From Prochlorococcus sp. AG-347-I15 (lineage in GTDB: Bacteria; Cyanobacteriota; Cyanobacteriia; PCC-6307; Cyanobiaceae), in assembly GCA_003281585.1 (NCBI GenBank), contig QCBN01000004.1:62001-126000 (forward strand): a stretch of 64,000 nt of DNA, given 5' to 3'. The first letter of the stretch is position 1. Every line of letters begins with the position of its first letter. The position numbers and the translations under genes were made by a program. Shown piece after piece: positions 9,074 to 18,678 of the stretch. The notes beneath the pieces were generated by a model that saw nothing but the letters and a program-made list of their open reading frames with translations, had not been told where the DNA came from and did no database searches.

Positions 9074-9101
9074 AAAAGGGCTTTAAAAGCCCTTTTTTTT
9101 A
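9074..9101. terminator. Intrinsic terminator between cp12 and the small minus-strand gene
   Basis: AAAGGGCTTTAAAAGCCCTTT forms a near-perfect hairpin flanked by A-runs on one side and T-runs on the other, so it can act in both directions. It ends cp12 and, read on the minus strand, also the 60-residue gene that stops at 9115. Confidence 0.85.
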
Positions 9102-9114
9102 TTTGTTAAATTAT

Positions 9115-9297
9115 TTAGTAATCTCTATTAAAGTCGGATGGACTTCCTGTGAGCGAACATACAACCGACTCCTCATTTTTCATTTCCTTAACTTCTACAA
9201 TTGGTCTTCCCATTTTCTTCAAAACCTCGATATCTTGAATCGTTTGACATCTAGCTATTATTTTTCCTTGTTGATCAAAGCAAGTATAGAAATTCAT
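9115..9297 (-). CDS. Small protein of unknown function (60 residues)
   Basis: The frame encodes 60 residues starting MNFYTCFDQQGKIIARCQTI and ending SPSDFNRDY. It contains three cysteines (residues 6, 17 and 47) and no membrane segment. Amino-acid use looks like a real soluble protein. The shared bidirectional terminator on its 3' side supports a genuine transcript. I do not recognise a family. It lies upstream of obgE on the same strand. Confidence 0.65.
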   Translation of the reverse strand: MNFYTCFDQQGKIIARCQTIQDIEVLKKMGRPIVEVKEMKNEESVVCSLTGSPSDFNRDY

Positions 9298-9382
9298 ATT
9301 ATTTGGGAGAAGTATCTTATTTATGACTAATTTTCATTATTAAATCAAGTGTATTTTTTTCAAAAAAATTTTTAATTTAAGA

Positions 9383-10366
9383 TTAGATCCTTGTCCATAC
9401 TTCAGAAAGCAGTGAAGATATACCTTTTTTTAAAGATGAAGAAATAACTAAAACTTTCTTTTTAGATAAATCTTCTAACTTTTTTTTAATTATTTTCAAA
9501 TAATCATCATCTACCAGCTCCATTTTGTTCAATACTATTATCCTCTCTTTATCTAACAGTCCTTTCCCATATTTTTTTAATTCCTTCTCAATTATCTCAA
9601 AATCATGTAAAGGATTTTCTGCAATTGCATCAATTAAGTGAACAAGTATCTTCGTTCTTTGGATGTGCCTTAAAAAATCATGCCCTAAACCTACTCCATC
9701 AGCTGCTCCTGATATTAATCCAGGAATATCCGCAAAAAGACAACCATTCCCATCAATTTTTCTTACTACACCTAAATTAGGTATTAGAGTTGTGAAAGGA
9801 TAATTTGCAATTTTTGGACGAGCAGATGACACGACGGAAATCAAAGTACTTTTCCCTGCATTTGGAAGGCCTATAATCCCAACCTCTGCAAGAAGTTTTA
9901 GTTCTAATTGAACCTCCCAAATCTCACCATCTTGACCTTCAGTGAATGATTCTGGAGCTCTATTTTGATTACTTAAATAGTAAGCATTACCATGTCCACC
10001 TCTTCCCCCAACGGCAATAGTTAAACTCTGTTTATCTTTAGTTAAGTCTCCTAAAATAATGCCGGTTTTAATATCCCTTATTTCTGTACCGCAGGGAACT
10101 TTAAGAATTGTATCCTCACCTGAAGCACCTGATCTCTTGTTAGGACCTCCTTTGCATCCATCTTCAGCAATTATTTCGCGTTTGAATTTGAAATCTAATA
10201 ATGTTTGAAGATTATTATCAGCCATCAAGATAATTGAACCACCTCTACCACCATTTCCCCCCGAAGGTCCTCCTGCGGGAACAAATTTTTCTCTTCTAAA
10301 TGAAACTATTCCATTTCCACCTTTTCCAGCTTTAAGAATAATGTTTGCTTGATCAATAAATTGCAC
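9383..10366 (-). CDS. obgE: Obg-family GTPase
   Basis: Obg GTPases bind the 50S ribosomal subunit and link ribosome assembly to growth and stress. The 327-residue protein has the glycine-rich Obg fold (residues 1-160) and then a G domain with G1 GLPNAGKS at 166-173, a switch region around ANYPFTT, DIPG, and NKME for guanine recognition. It ends after the G domain and has no extra OCT domain, as in many short bacterial Obg proteins. It follows mutS2 on the same strand with a 40-base gap. Confidence 0.96.
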   Translation of the reverse strand: MQFIDQANIILKAGKGGNGIVSFRREKFVPAGGPSGGNGGRGGSIILMADNNLQTLLDFKFKREIIAEDGCKGGPNKRSGASGEDTILKVPCGTEIRDIKTGIILGDLTKDKQSLTIAVGGRGGHGNAYYLSNQNRAPESFTEGQDGEIWEVQLELKLLAEVGIIGLPNAGKSTLISVVSSARPKIANYPFTTLIPNLGVVRKIDGNGCLFADIPGLISGAADGVGLGHDFLRHIQRTKILVHLIDAIAENPLHDFEIIEKELKKYGKGLLDKERIIVLNKMELVDDDYLKIIKKKLEDLSKKKVLVISSSLKKGISSLLSEVWTRI

Positions 10367-10406
10367 TTAATAAGCTTATTAAATTGTTTTCTAGGCATTT
10401 TAAATT

Positions 10407-12818
10407 TTATTTTATCCACGCAATACTGCAACCAGGTCCACCCTCGTTGTTGGCTGCATCTTCAATCTTATCAACAAAATTTGAACCTGATAACCAATTT
10501 CTTAGTCCTTTTTTTAATTTCCCTGTTCCAATTCCATGAACAATCCATAGTGGTCCATGAAATTTTCTAATTTTCTCCTCAATAATTATTTCGGCTTCAT
10601 GAACTCTTAGTCCTCTTACATCAATTGTATTTTTACTCGTTCTAATTTTAGAAAAAGAAAAATCTTCTCTTTTAGATTTGATTTCAATTTTTGACTTATT
10701 GAAATTAGGCTTTTCCCCATTAATACCTTCAAAGTCATTTACTGATAAAGTGCTTCTGAATGAACCGCATTTAACTTCATAAAAACCAACTTTTTTATCT
10801 AAAGCTACGATTTGTCCAGTACTATTTAGACTTTTAATTTTTACAAAATCCCCTACCTGAGGATTCCATGATATTGACTTTTCAAATTTTTTTTGAGTTA
10901 AATGTTCCGTCTCAATTTCCTTTAATCTTTTTCCAATAATTCTCGTATCATCCCCGCTAACATTTTTATCTCTTAATTTTTTAATCAAATCTATTACTTC
11001 TTTTTTAGCGGATAGAATATGTTTTGATAATTTAGACCTTTCGATTTCTTGGATTTTTTCAGCATTTATTTTTTGATATTCATAATTTCTCTTCAGTTCA
11101 TCATGTAATATTTCAGTCCTTGCAATCAGTTCTGCAGCAGCTTCTGCAGAATTTTGTTGTTTAATCCTCTCTTCCTCAAGTCCTTTAATAATACAATTAA
11201 TATTATCAACTCCTTTTGGCTTTAGATAATTTGCAGCTTCAGTAAGTATGCTTTCATCGAGACCAATTCTCTTTGAAATTGACAAGGCATTACTTCTCCC
11301 AGGAATACCCCAGTTGAGTATATATTTTGGCTTCAAAGAATCCTCATCAAAGGCAACTGATACGTTTTCAAATCTGGAGTCATTATATTTTAAAGCCTTA
11401 ATATCTCCATAATGTGTAGTTGCTAATGTGATATCAGATTTATTTGCAAATTCTTTTAATAAAGCAATCGCAAGAGCACTCCCTTCAAGAGGATCTGTAC
11501 CAGATCCAATCTCATCTAGCAAAACAACTGATAATCCTTTCTTATTATCAAGTGAATCTAATATCTCTTTTATTCGAGATATATGCCCGCTAAAGGTAGA
11601 TAAGTTTTCTTCTAATGATTGATTATCTCCTATATCCACAAATATATTTGGACAAAAAGGGATAATAGGATTATTAGTTGAGGGTATTAATAATCCTGCT
11701 CTAGCCATAAGTAAAGACAAACCCAAACCTTTTAAAGCTGCAGTTTTACCTCCCGTATTTGGGCCTGTTATAGCTACAACCTTAATATTTCTATTTATAT
11801 GAAAATCGACAGCCACTGGGGGAGGGGCTCCTTTTTTCTTATGTTCCCAAATCAATAAAGGATGAGAAAAACCAATTAAAGAAATAATAGGATTTTTCTC
11901 AAACGTGGGAGTTTTGCCTCCAATCCATTTCGAATATCTTGAACGAGTTAGTGCATTTTCTAATCTTAATAAAATGGATGCCATTTCAATAAGATTTTCT
12001 GAATTATCACTAACAACTTGGGACCATTTCTTAAGTAATTTAAATTCTTCTGCTGTGATCCTAGCCTCTAAAGAAGCAATCTTATTACCTTTAGTTACTA
12101 CACTATCAGGCTCAAAATATACTGTATTTCCTGAGGATGAAGAGTCATGAATTATGCCTTTAAATTTATCTACATAATTAACTTTCACTGCTAAAACCGG
12201 CCTACCATATCGATCTCCAATAGTAGTATCTTGCAAGTATGCTAAATTCTTTTGAATAAATTTCTCAACTAATATTTTTCTTTCAAGTTTCTTAGATAAT
12301 AATTCTTTTCTAATAATAGATAGTTCATTACTAGCATTGTCTGAAATCCTCCCATTAGATTCAATGCCTTTTTTAAAAATCGTTTCGATATTCTGATGGT
12401 CAATTAAATTTTTTGCAAATGATGAAACATAAGGCCTTTGTTCAAAATCTAATAAGATTCTTTTTAAATTTCTAGCTGCAGCAATTGTTTTCGCTATTTC
12501 TAACAATTCAGAAGATGAAATTACACCTCCTTTAGAACAAATTTCAATATTTCTGCTAATATCAAAAACACCAGAAAAACTAATTGATTTATCTAAATTT
12601 TTTTCTAGCTCATTTATTTCAACAGTTTCATTCAAAAGTCTTTTAGATGATTCGTATTCTGAAGGAATACCAAAATTTAAAATTGCTCTTTTACCCATTT
12701 CCGTTGAGGCGAATGAAGATAAATGCGTTTTTAATGCATCCCACTCTAAAAGGCTTATAGATTCTTCTTCTAAGGTGTAATCTGAATATGATTTTTTAGA
12801 ATAAATTTTCTCTTGCAT
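10407..12818 (-). CDS. mutS2: MutS2-family DNA-binding ATPase with Smr nuclease domain
   Basis: MutS2 proteins act in suppression of recombination or in ribosome rescue, not in classical mismatch repair. The 803-residue protein has an N-terminal helical core, a MutS-type ATPase (GPNTGGKT Walker A, then LLDEIGSGTDP and ATTHY), a coiled-coil KOW-like linker and a C-terminal Smr domain with DVRGLRVHEA and HGIGTGKL. There is no mismatch-recognition domain, which is the family norm. It lies between the glyoxalase-like gene (12 bases upstream) and obgE, probably in one transcript. Confidence 0.95.
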   Translation of the reverse strand: MQEKIYSKKSYSDYTLEEESISLLEWDALKTHLSSFASTEMGKRAILNFGIPSEYESSKRLLNETVEINELEKNLDKSISFSGVFDISRNIEICSKGGVISSSELLEIAKTIAAARNLKRILLDFEQRPYVSSFAKNLIDHQNIETIFKKGIESNGRISDNASNELSIIRKELLSKKLERKILVEKFIQKNLAYLQDTTIGDRYGRPVLAVKVNYVDKFKGIIHDSSSSGNTVYFEPDSVVTKGNKIASLEARITAEEFKLLKKWSQVVSDNSENLIEMASILLRLENALTRSRYSKWIGGKTPTFEKNPIISLIGFSHPLLIWEHKKKGAPPPVAVDFHINRNIKVVAITGPNTGGKTAALKGLGLSLLMARAGLLIPSTNNPIIPFCPNIFVDIGDNQSLEENLSTFSGHISRIKEILDSLDNKKGLSVVLLDEIGSGTDPLEGSALAIALLKEFANKSDITLATTHYGDIKALKYNDSRFENVSVAFDEDSLKPKYILNWGIPGRSNALSISKRIGLDESILTEAANYLKPKGVDNINCIIKGLEEERIKQQNSAEAAAELIARTEILHDELKRNYEYQKINAEKIQEIERSKLSKHILSAKKEVIDLIKKLRDKNVSGDDTRIIGKRLKEIETEHLTQKKFEKSISWNPQVGDFVKIKSLNSTGQIVALDKKVGFYEVKCGSFRSTLSVNDFEGINGEKPNFNKSKIEIKSKREDFSFSKIRTSKNTIDVRGLRVHEAEIIIEEKIRKFHGPLWIVHGIGTGKLKKGLRNWLSGSNFVDKIEDAANNEGGPGCSIAWIK

Positions 12819-12830
12819 ACAAAAAAAGAA

Positions 12831-13217
12831 TCAAACATTCGATTGAATCCCTTCAGGAGGAACATAAAGCATCTCGAGCCAGTTTCCTTCAGTATCCTTC
12901 ATGTAAAAAGATGCTGTTCCATCTCTGTGTTCATGTAAAGGACCAACTTTTACACCAGAATTTTTTAAATCATTTTGAATATTTTCCACTTCTTTTTTGT
13001 TTTCAAAATGAAAGGCAAAGTGAGGTCCTGCAGCTTTGTAGCTAGGGCCTAACAACGCAAGTCCATCTTTTCCTTTACCAGCTTCTAAATAAGACCAATC
13101 TTTATCATCCCAAACTAAATTCATACCCAGCTTAATATAAAAAGATTTCGCCCTTTCGAGATTTTCTACTCTAAGTGCAATGTGGCCAATCCTATTTACT
13201 CCTTGTAAAAACTTCAA
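12831..13217 (-). CDS. gloA: Glyoxalase I-fold (VOC superfamily) protein
   Basis: The 128-residue protein has two beta-alpha-beta-beta-beta modules of the vicinal-oxygen-chelate fold. It opens with NRIGHIALRVENLERAKSFY (candidate metal ligand H12), has a second histidine in GPHFAFHFE, and ends in WLEMLYVPP with a candidate glutamate. This suits a lactoylglutathione lyase that clears methylglyoxal with glutathione, but other VOC activities are possible. Glutathione synthesis (gshB) is encoded later in the window. The family call is firmer than the exact reaction. Confidence 0.72.
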   Translation of the reverse strand: MKFLQGVNRIGHIALRVENLERAKSFYIKLGMNLVWDDKDWSYLEAGKGKDGLALLGPSYKAAGPHFAFHFENKKEVENIQNDLKNSGVKVGPLHEHRDGTASFYMKDTEGNWLEMLYVPPEGIQSNV

Positions 13218-13279
13218 AACAAAGAATCTAATTCATTACTTAACTAAGAATAAACCAAATTTTTGTTAATAATGAGTTT

Positions 13280-14281
13280 TTAATTATCCTGCAACCATTG
13301 AGATGCATCACAAGCATGATAAGTGAGTATTAATTTTGCTCCTGCTCTTTTAAAACTAAGCAATGTTTCTAAAACAATATCTTTTTCGTTAATCCAGTTC
13401 TTCATAGCAGCAGACTTTACCATGGAATACTCCCCACTAACGTTATAAGCAGCTATAGGTTTATTTGAAAAAGTGCTTAATCTATAAACAATATCCAAGT
13501 ATGAAATTCCTGGTTTTACCATCAAAATATCAGCTCCTTCATACTGATCTAATGCAGATTCAATTAAAGCCTCTTTTGAATTGGCAGGGTCCATTTGATA
13601 TGTAGACTTATTGTCTGGAATTATTTTCTTACTATTTTCTCTAGGGGCCGAATCTAAAGCAGTTCTAAATGGACCATAATAAGCAGATGAATATTTTGCT
13701 GTGTAACTAATAATACCTACTTCACTAAATCCTTGACTATCAAGAGCAGTTCTGATTGCTCCTACTCTCCCATCCATCATGTCACTAGGCCCAATAAAAT
13801 CTGCTCCAGCTCTTGCTTGTGTTAAAGCTTGTTTTTTTAAAATTTCGATTGTTTCGTCGTTCAATATTTTTCCAGTTTCATCAACTAATCCATCATGACC
13901 ATCACAAGAGTATGGGTCCAAGGCAACATCTGTCATTATTGCCATTTCTGGAATCTCTTTTTTTAATATTCGAATAGCTTTAGGTATTAAACCGTCTTCA
14001 TTAAAACACTCTATTCCATCTTCACTCTTCAAGCTATCGTTAATTTTTGGGAAAAGAACTACACACTTTATTCCCAATTCCCATGCCCTAGTAACCTCCT
14101 TTATTAAGCCATTCATATCCCATCTATAAGTTCCGGGCATTGCTGAAATTTCCTCTTTATAATCTTTTTCATGAATAAATAATGGATATATAAAATCCGA
14201 TGCCATTAGATGGTTTTCTCTAACCATTTCTCTAATTGCCTTAGTTCTTCTTAATCTTCTAGGACGAATAATCGAATTCAT
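13280..14281 (-). CDS. hemB: Delta-aminolevulinic acid dehydratase (porphobilinogen synthase)
   Basis: This enzyme condenses two 5-aminolevulinate molecules to porphobilinogen, the first pyrrole of the haem and chlorophyll pathway. The 333-residue length is typical. Two lysine sites of the family are visible, in SYTAKYSSAYYGPFR and MVKPGISYLD. The DVALDPYSCDGHDG segment is aspartate-rich with one cysteine rather than the three-cysteine zinc site, which suggests a magnesium-type enzyme. Pathway partner chlM is at 60305-61003. It is divergent from the bicarbonate transporter operon. Confidence 0.96.
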   Translation of the reverse strand: MNSIIRPRRLRRTKAIREMVRENHLMASDFIYPLFIHEKDYKEEISAMPGTYRWDMNGLIKEVTRAWELGIKCVVLFPKINDSLKSEDGIECFNEDGLIPKAIRILKKEIPEMAIMTDVALDPYSCDGHDGLVDETGKILNDETIEILKKQALTQARAGADFIGPSDMMDGRVGAIRTALDSQGFSEVGIISYTAKYSSAYYGPFRTALDSAPRENSKKIIPDNKSTYQMDPANSKEALIESALDQYEGADILMVKPGISYLDIVYRLSTFSNKPIAAYNVSGEYSMVKSAAMKNWINEKDIVLETLLSFKRAGAKLILTYHACDASQWLQDN

Positions 14282-14490
14282 TTGAATATAATTTAAATTG
14301 AAAAATATTTATCTAATACATTAATCGCTTGCCTCGCACATAAGTCAATCAGAGACTACTTTTGTTCAGGAAAATTAACTAAATTTTATTTAATAAGAGA
14401 AAAAAAAGTTACAAAAATATTTTGCACAAACTTCATTTTTTACAAATTTACGTCATAAAGAGATAATATCTTTTAGTTAAGTATTTATTT

Positions 14491-14507
14491 TAAGGAGAGC
14501 ATCTTTG
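14491..14507 (+). promoter_or_regulatory. Strong ribosome binding site and TTG start of the SulP transporter
   Basis: AAGGAG (14492-14497) is the best Shine-Dalgarno match I see in the window and sits seven bases before a TTG at 14505. This fixes the TTG as the start although no ATG is nearby. A TAATAT hexamer at 14464-14469 may be the -10 box. Confidence 0.6.
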
Positions 14508-16157
14508 AAAATAATTAATGGATTTCATTTAAAAAATGTAAGGGGCGATATTCTTGGAGGCATTACAGCCGCAGTAGTGGCTTTACCTCTCGCTCTTGCT
14601 TTCGGTAATGCTGCATTAGGACCTGGCGGAGCAATTTATGGACTATATGGAGCAGTAGTAGTTGGTTTTTTAGCCGCATTATTCGGCGGAACACCTGCTC
14701 AAGTTAGTGGACCAACCGGTCCTATGAGTGTAACAGTTGCAGGCGTAGTTGCAGGCTTAGCAGCAGAAGGAGTTCCAAGAGATCTTTCTGCAGGACAAAT
14801 TTTACCTTTAGTTATGGCAGCGGTGATCATTGGCGGCTTACTGCAAATATTATTCGGGATTCTAAAACTAGGTAAATACATCACTCTAGTTCCATATTCT
14901 GTTGTTTCAGGATTTATGTCTGGTATTGGAGTAATAATCATTGCGCTTCAGATTGGACCATTGCTTGGAATTAGCACTCGAGGTGGAGTAGTTGAATCTT
15001 TAACTACTGTTTTTTCAAATTTCCAGCCCAATGGTGCTGCTATTGGAGTAGCAATAATGACACTAGGTATTGTATTTCTTACTCCTAGAAAAATTAGTCA
15101 GTGGGTGCCTTCTCCTCTCTTGGCCCTATTGATAGTTACTCCAATATCAATATTAATTTTTGGAGATGGAGCTATTGATAGAATTGGAGAAATTCCAAGG
15201 GGAGTTCCATCTTTAAATTTCCCAAGTTTTAGTCAATATTTCCCAATAATTTTCAAAGCAGGATTAGTCCTAGCAGTTCTTGGTGCAATTGACTCATTAC
15301 TAACATCTCTAGTAGCAGACAATATCTCTCAAACAAAACATAATTCTGATAGAGAACTTATTGGTCAAGGAATAGGAAATGCTGTTGCAGGTCTGTTTTC
15401 AGGTTTACCTGGAGCGGGAGCAACCATGAGAACAGTTATAAATGTTAAATCTGGAGGATCAACTCCCATTTCTGGCATGGTTCACTCGATTGTTTTGTTG
15501 ATAGTTTTAGTTGGTGCAGGACCTTTAGCTGAGCAAATACCAACTGCATTATTAGCAGGAATTCTTATAAAAGTAGGGCTAGATATTATTGATTGGGGAT
15601 TCTTGAGGAGAGCTCACAAATTATCTTTAAAAACATCAGTAGTGATGTACGGTGTACTTTTAATGACTGTTTTTTGGGATTTAATTTGGGCAGTTTTAGT
15701 CGGTGTATTCATAGCAAATATGCTCACTATTGATTCAATAACCGAAACTCAACTAGAAGGAATGGATGAGGATAATCCTTTGTCAGAAGATGATCAAGCA
15801 AAAAATGCATTGCCTGCTGATGAAAAAGCACTTCTAGATAGATGTTCTGGAGAAGTAATGTTGTTTAGACTAAAAGGACCGCTTAGCTTTGGAGCAGCTA
15901 AAGGTATATCTGAGAGAATGATGCTTGTAAGAAACTACAAGGTTTTGATATTAGATATCACTGATGTACCAAGACTTGGAGTTACGGCGACCCTCGCAAT
16001 AGAGGATATGATGCAAGAAGCAAAAAATAATTCCAGAAAAGCATTTGTTGCTGGAGCAAATGAAAAAGTGAAAGATAGATTAGCTAAGTTTGGAGTTGAA
16101 GGCATCATTGAAACAAGAAAAGAAGCCTTAGAGACCGCTCTAAATGAACTAGCCTAA
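14505..16157 (+). CDS. SulP-family anion transporter (BicA-type, probable bicarbonate uptake)
   Basis: The 550-residue protein has an N-terminal SulP core of many membrane helices (residues about 10-410) and a cytoplasmic STAS domain (about 440-550). SulP proteins carry sulfate or, as BicA in cyanobacteria, bicarbonate with sodium. The next two genes are sbtA and sbtB, which strongly suggests bicarbonate as the substrate. It is co-directional with sbtA, six bases apart. Whether this marine form transports bicarbonate efficiently cannot be read from the sequence, so I leave the symbol empty. Confidence 0.85.
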   Translation: MKIINGFHLKNVRGDILGGITAAVVALPLALAFGNAALGPGGAIYGLYGAVVVGFLAALFGGTPAQVSGPTGPMSVTVAGVVAGLAAEGVPRDLSAGQILPLVMAAVIIGGLLQILFGILKLGKYITLVPYSVVSGFMSGIGVIIIALQIGPLLGISTRGGVVESLTTVFSNFQPNGAAIGVAIMTLGIVFLTPRKISQWVPSPLLALLIVTPISILIFGDGAIDRIGEIPRGVPSLNFPSFSQYFPIIFKAGLVLAVLGAIDSLLTSLVADNISQTKHNSDRELIGQGIGNAVAGLFSGLPGAGATMRTVINVKSGGSTPISGMVHSIVLLIVLVGAGPLAEQIPTALLAGILIKVGLDIIDWGFLRRAHKLSLKTSVVMYGVLLMTVFWDLIWAVLVGVFIANMLTIDSITETQLEGMDEDNPLSEDDQAKNALPADEKALLDRCSGEVMLFRLKGPLSFGAAKGISERMMLVRNYKVLILDITDVPRLGVTATLAIEDMMQEAKNNSRKAFVAGANEKVKDRLAKFGVEGIIETRKEALETALNELA

Positions 16158-16163
16158 TAATTT

Positions 16164-17162
16164 ATGGAAATAAATCCAATTCTACAAAATGTATTAGCCC
16201 CGCCAGTTCTTTTCTTTTTGATTGGAGCAATATCAGTATTCTTTAAATCTGATTTAGAAATACCAGCCCCATTACCTAAACTCTTCTCATTATATCTGCT
16301 TTTAGCTATTGGTTTTAAAGGAGGTATAGAGATCCAAAAAAGTGGATTTAATGATCAAGTATTGCCGACTTTAAGCGCTGCAATACTAATGTCATTATTA
16401 ATACCCCTAATTGGATTTTTAATTTTAAGATTTAAGTTTGATGTCTTTAATTCAGCAGCGATAGCAGCAGCTTATGGTTCAATAAGTGCTGTTACATTTA
16501 TTTCTGCAGAAAGTTTTTTAGAAAGTCAAAAAATAGCTTTTGATGGATTTATGGTTGGCGCCTTAGCTCTAATGGAGTCCCCTGCAATAATAGTTGGATT
16601 ACTACTTGTAAAATTTGCAGCTCCCAAAAACAGACCTAATTCAAGAAAAATGCATCTAAGCGCAATATTGCATGAATCACTTTTGAATGGATCAGTATAT
16701 TTATTGCTTTCAAGCTTAATTGTAGGATTTCTAACGGCTTCCAGTAATCCTTCAGGTATTACAAAAATGGAACCATTTACTGGACAATTATTCTATGGAG
16801 CAGAATGCTTCTTTCTGTTGGATATGGGAATAGTGGCTGCTCAAAGATTGCCTAGATTGAAAAGTGCAGGTTCATTTTTAATTGGCTTTGCAATTTTCAT
16901 GCCTTTATTTAATGCATTTATGGGTGTATTCATTGCAAGATTTTTATCTTTAGGACCTGGCAATTCACTTTTATTTGTGGTTTTATGTGCTAGCGCCTCA
17001 TATCTTGCAGTTCCTGCCGCTATGCGGATGACAGTCCCAGAAGCTAAATCTAGTTATTACATTTCAACAACACTAGGGCTAACTTTCCCATTTAATATCG
17101 TTCTTGGTATTCCAATATATATGAGTTTAGTAAATACCATTATCCCACTATCTCCTCTATAA
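16164..17162 (+). CDS. sbtA: SbtA-type sodium-dependent bicarbonate transporter
   Basis: The 332-residue protein is almost wholly hydrophobic with about ten membrane segments in two inverted halves and little loop sequence, matching the SbtA (DUF897) family that imports bicarbonate with sodium at the plasma membrane. It is a little shorter than the well-studied freshwater SbtA (about 370 residues). It sits between the SulP gene (6 bases) and the PII-like gene (2 bases), an arrangement that supports one operon for inorganic carbon uptake. Confidence 0.87.
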   Translation: MEINPILQNVLAPPVLFFLIGAISVFFKSDLEIPAPLPKLFSLYLLLAIGFKGGIEIQKSGFNDQVLPTLSAAILMSLLIPLIGFLILRFKFDVFNSAAIAAAYGSISAVTFISAESFLESQKIAFDGFMVGALALMESPAIIVGLLLVKFAAPKNRPNSRKMHLSAILHESLLNGSVYLLLSSLIVGFLTASSNPSGITKMEPFTGQLFYGAECFFLLDMGIVAAQRLPRLKSAGSFLIGFAIFMPLFNAFMGVFIARFLSLGPGNSLLFVVLCASASYLAVPAAMRMTVPEAKSSYYISTTLGLTFPFNIVLGIPIYMSLVNTIIPLSPL

Positions 17163-17164
17163 AA

Positions 17165-17446
17165 ATGAAAAGATTAGATTTAATATTTAGTGAAAGAGAA
17201 CTAGATGCAATCATTAAAACCTTGGAAAAAGCTAATGTTCCAGGATATACAGTGATGAAACATGCTACAGGTAGAGGTCCTGAAAGAGTGGTTACCGAGG
17301 ATATGGAATTTACAGGATTAGGATCAAATGCTCATGTAATTGTTTTTTGTGAACAAGAGTTAATAGATAAAATGAGAGATAATATTAGAGATGATCTTAG
17401 TTATTATGGAGGAGTAGCTTATATTTCAGAAGCAACACCACTATAA
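17165..17446 (+). CDS. sbtB: SbtB, PII-like regulator of SbtA
   Basis: The 93-residue protein has the ferredoxin-like PII fold pattern, with an N-terminal strand MKRLDLIFSERELDAI, a GYTVMKHATGRG T-loop region and a VIVFCEQELIDKM C-terminal half. SbtB proteins bind adenine nucleotides and gate SbtA. Its start is two bases from the sbtA stop, so translation is probably coupled. It ends without the cysteine-bearing C-terminal extension described for some freshwater SbtB proteins, so that redox loop seems absent. Confidence 0.83.
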   Translation: MKRLDLIFSERELDAIIKTLEKANVPGYTVMKHATGRGPERVVTEDMEFTGLGSNAHVIVFCEQELIDKMRDNIRDDLSYYGGVAYISEATPL

Positions 17447-17470
17447 ATCAAAAAAATAATATTTAATTTT

Positions 17471-18427
17471 TTAAGAATGAATCCAATCTACTCTTATATT
17501 TTTTCTACTATTCAAATACCTATCAATTGACATTGCTGCAATACATCCATCAGAAGCTGCAACAACGGCTTGCTTAAATGGTGTATTTCTTATATCTCCA
17601 ATAGCCCAAACTCCATTAGAGTTTGTGGACATAAAGTCATCCACAATCACTCCTCCGTCCTCTTTTAAAGCAATTTGATCGCCTAAAAAATCAGTAATTG
17701 GCTTTGAACCACTCATATACACAAAGACTCCATCTAAATTTAAATTTATAGGATTTTCTTCTTGCTTATTTTTCACAACAACTCCATTCACACCCATTTC
17801 ATCACCCAATATTTCCAATAATCTGGTTCTACTCCAATGTTTTATATTTGAATTATCCATCAATTCCATAGCTTCTTCATTATCTGATTTAGGATCACTC
17901 GATGTAATCCAATGTACAGTAGACGCAAATTTAGTAAGAACAGTTGCCTCTTCAATTGCCTCTTTGTTTACTCCAACAACGGCAACTTCCCTATTTTTAT
18001 AAAAAGCTCCATCACACGTAGCACAATAACTTACTCCTTTCCCAAGAAAATCCGCTTCTCCCTTAAATGATGCAGGCCTCCCCATAGCTCCACTTGCAAG
18101 AACAAGTGCTTTAGCCTTGAAGGTACCCTCAGGTGTATAAACCATTTTCCATTCTCCACTAGCGTCTATTCCAAACACTTGTGCTCTTCTGTAATCTGTA
18201 CCATATTCCACAGCCTGTTCTCTCATTAGAGTAAGTAATTTCTCTCCACTTATATCGACCGGCACACCAGGATAATTAGCTATCTGATGAGTTATTGCTA
18301 AGGCTCCGACAGATGGATTTTTATCTAAAATTACTGTCTTTAAATTTGAACGAGATGTATAAAGTGCACAAGTGCATCCGGCTGGACCTCCTCCGATAAT
18401 AACTACATCTGACTCAATGATTTCCAA
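17471..18427 (-). CDS. Thioredoxin-reductase-like flavoprotein lacking the NADPH-binding motif
   Basis: The 318-residue protein has the low-molecular-weight thioredoxin reductase layout: FAD motif GGGPAG at 12-17, redox-active CATC at 135-138, and C-terminal GD in WAIGDIRNTPFKQ. The central domain reads VGVNKEAIEEA at 151-161 instead of GGGNSAxEEA, and no HRRxxxR motif follows. It probably does not take electrons from NADPH in the usual way. Ferredoxin- or flavin-linked relatives of this kind (FFTR and DDOR types) are known; which applies here is inference. Confidence 0.82.
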   Translation of the reverse strand: MEIIESDVVIIGGGPAGCTCALYTSRSNLKTVILDKNPSVGALAITHQIANYPGVPVDISGEKLLTLMREQAVEYGTDYRRAQVFGIDASGEWKMVYTPEGTFKAKALVLASGAMGRPASFKGEADFLGKGVSYCATCDGAFYKNREVAVVGVNKEAIEEATVLTKFASTVHWITSSDPKSDNEEAMELMDNSNIKHWSRTRLLEILGDEMGVNGVVVKNKQEENPINLNLDGVFVYMSGSKPITDFLGDQIALKEDGGVIVDDFMSTNSNGVWAIGDIRNTPFKQAVVAASDGCIAAMSIDRYLNSRKNIRVDWIHS

Positions 18428-18678
18428 TTTAATAAAACTCCTTTTTATAGTTAATTAGATGAGTTTTTGGTTAGAAGATACCTTAAATGTTAATACCTAA
18501 CCTGTGTATAAATATAAGTTAAAATAAAAAAAAGAAAAAAGCATAATATAGAAACAAACTTACATAGGAAAAATAAAAATCTAATTATCAAAAAGATCGG
18601 TTAACTGAATTGTTCTCTATTGATCTATTATTAGAACAAGATGAGTAAATTAATTGCTAACGAAACATTATATTTTTC

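Noticed and set aside
14401..14470. LysR-type or RpaB-type operator before the SulP operon
   Set aside because: TTACA-like half-sites occur but not at the spacing of a known motif. The match is no better than expected in AT-rich sequence.
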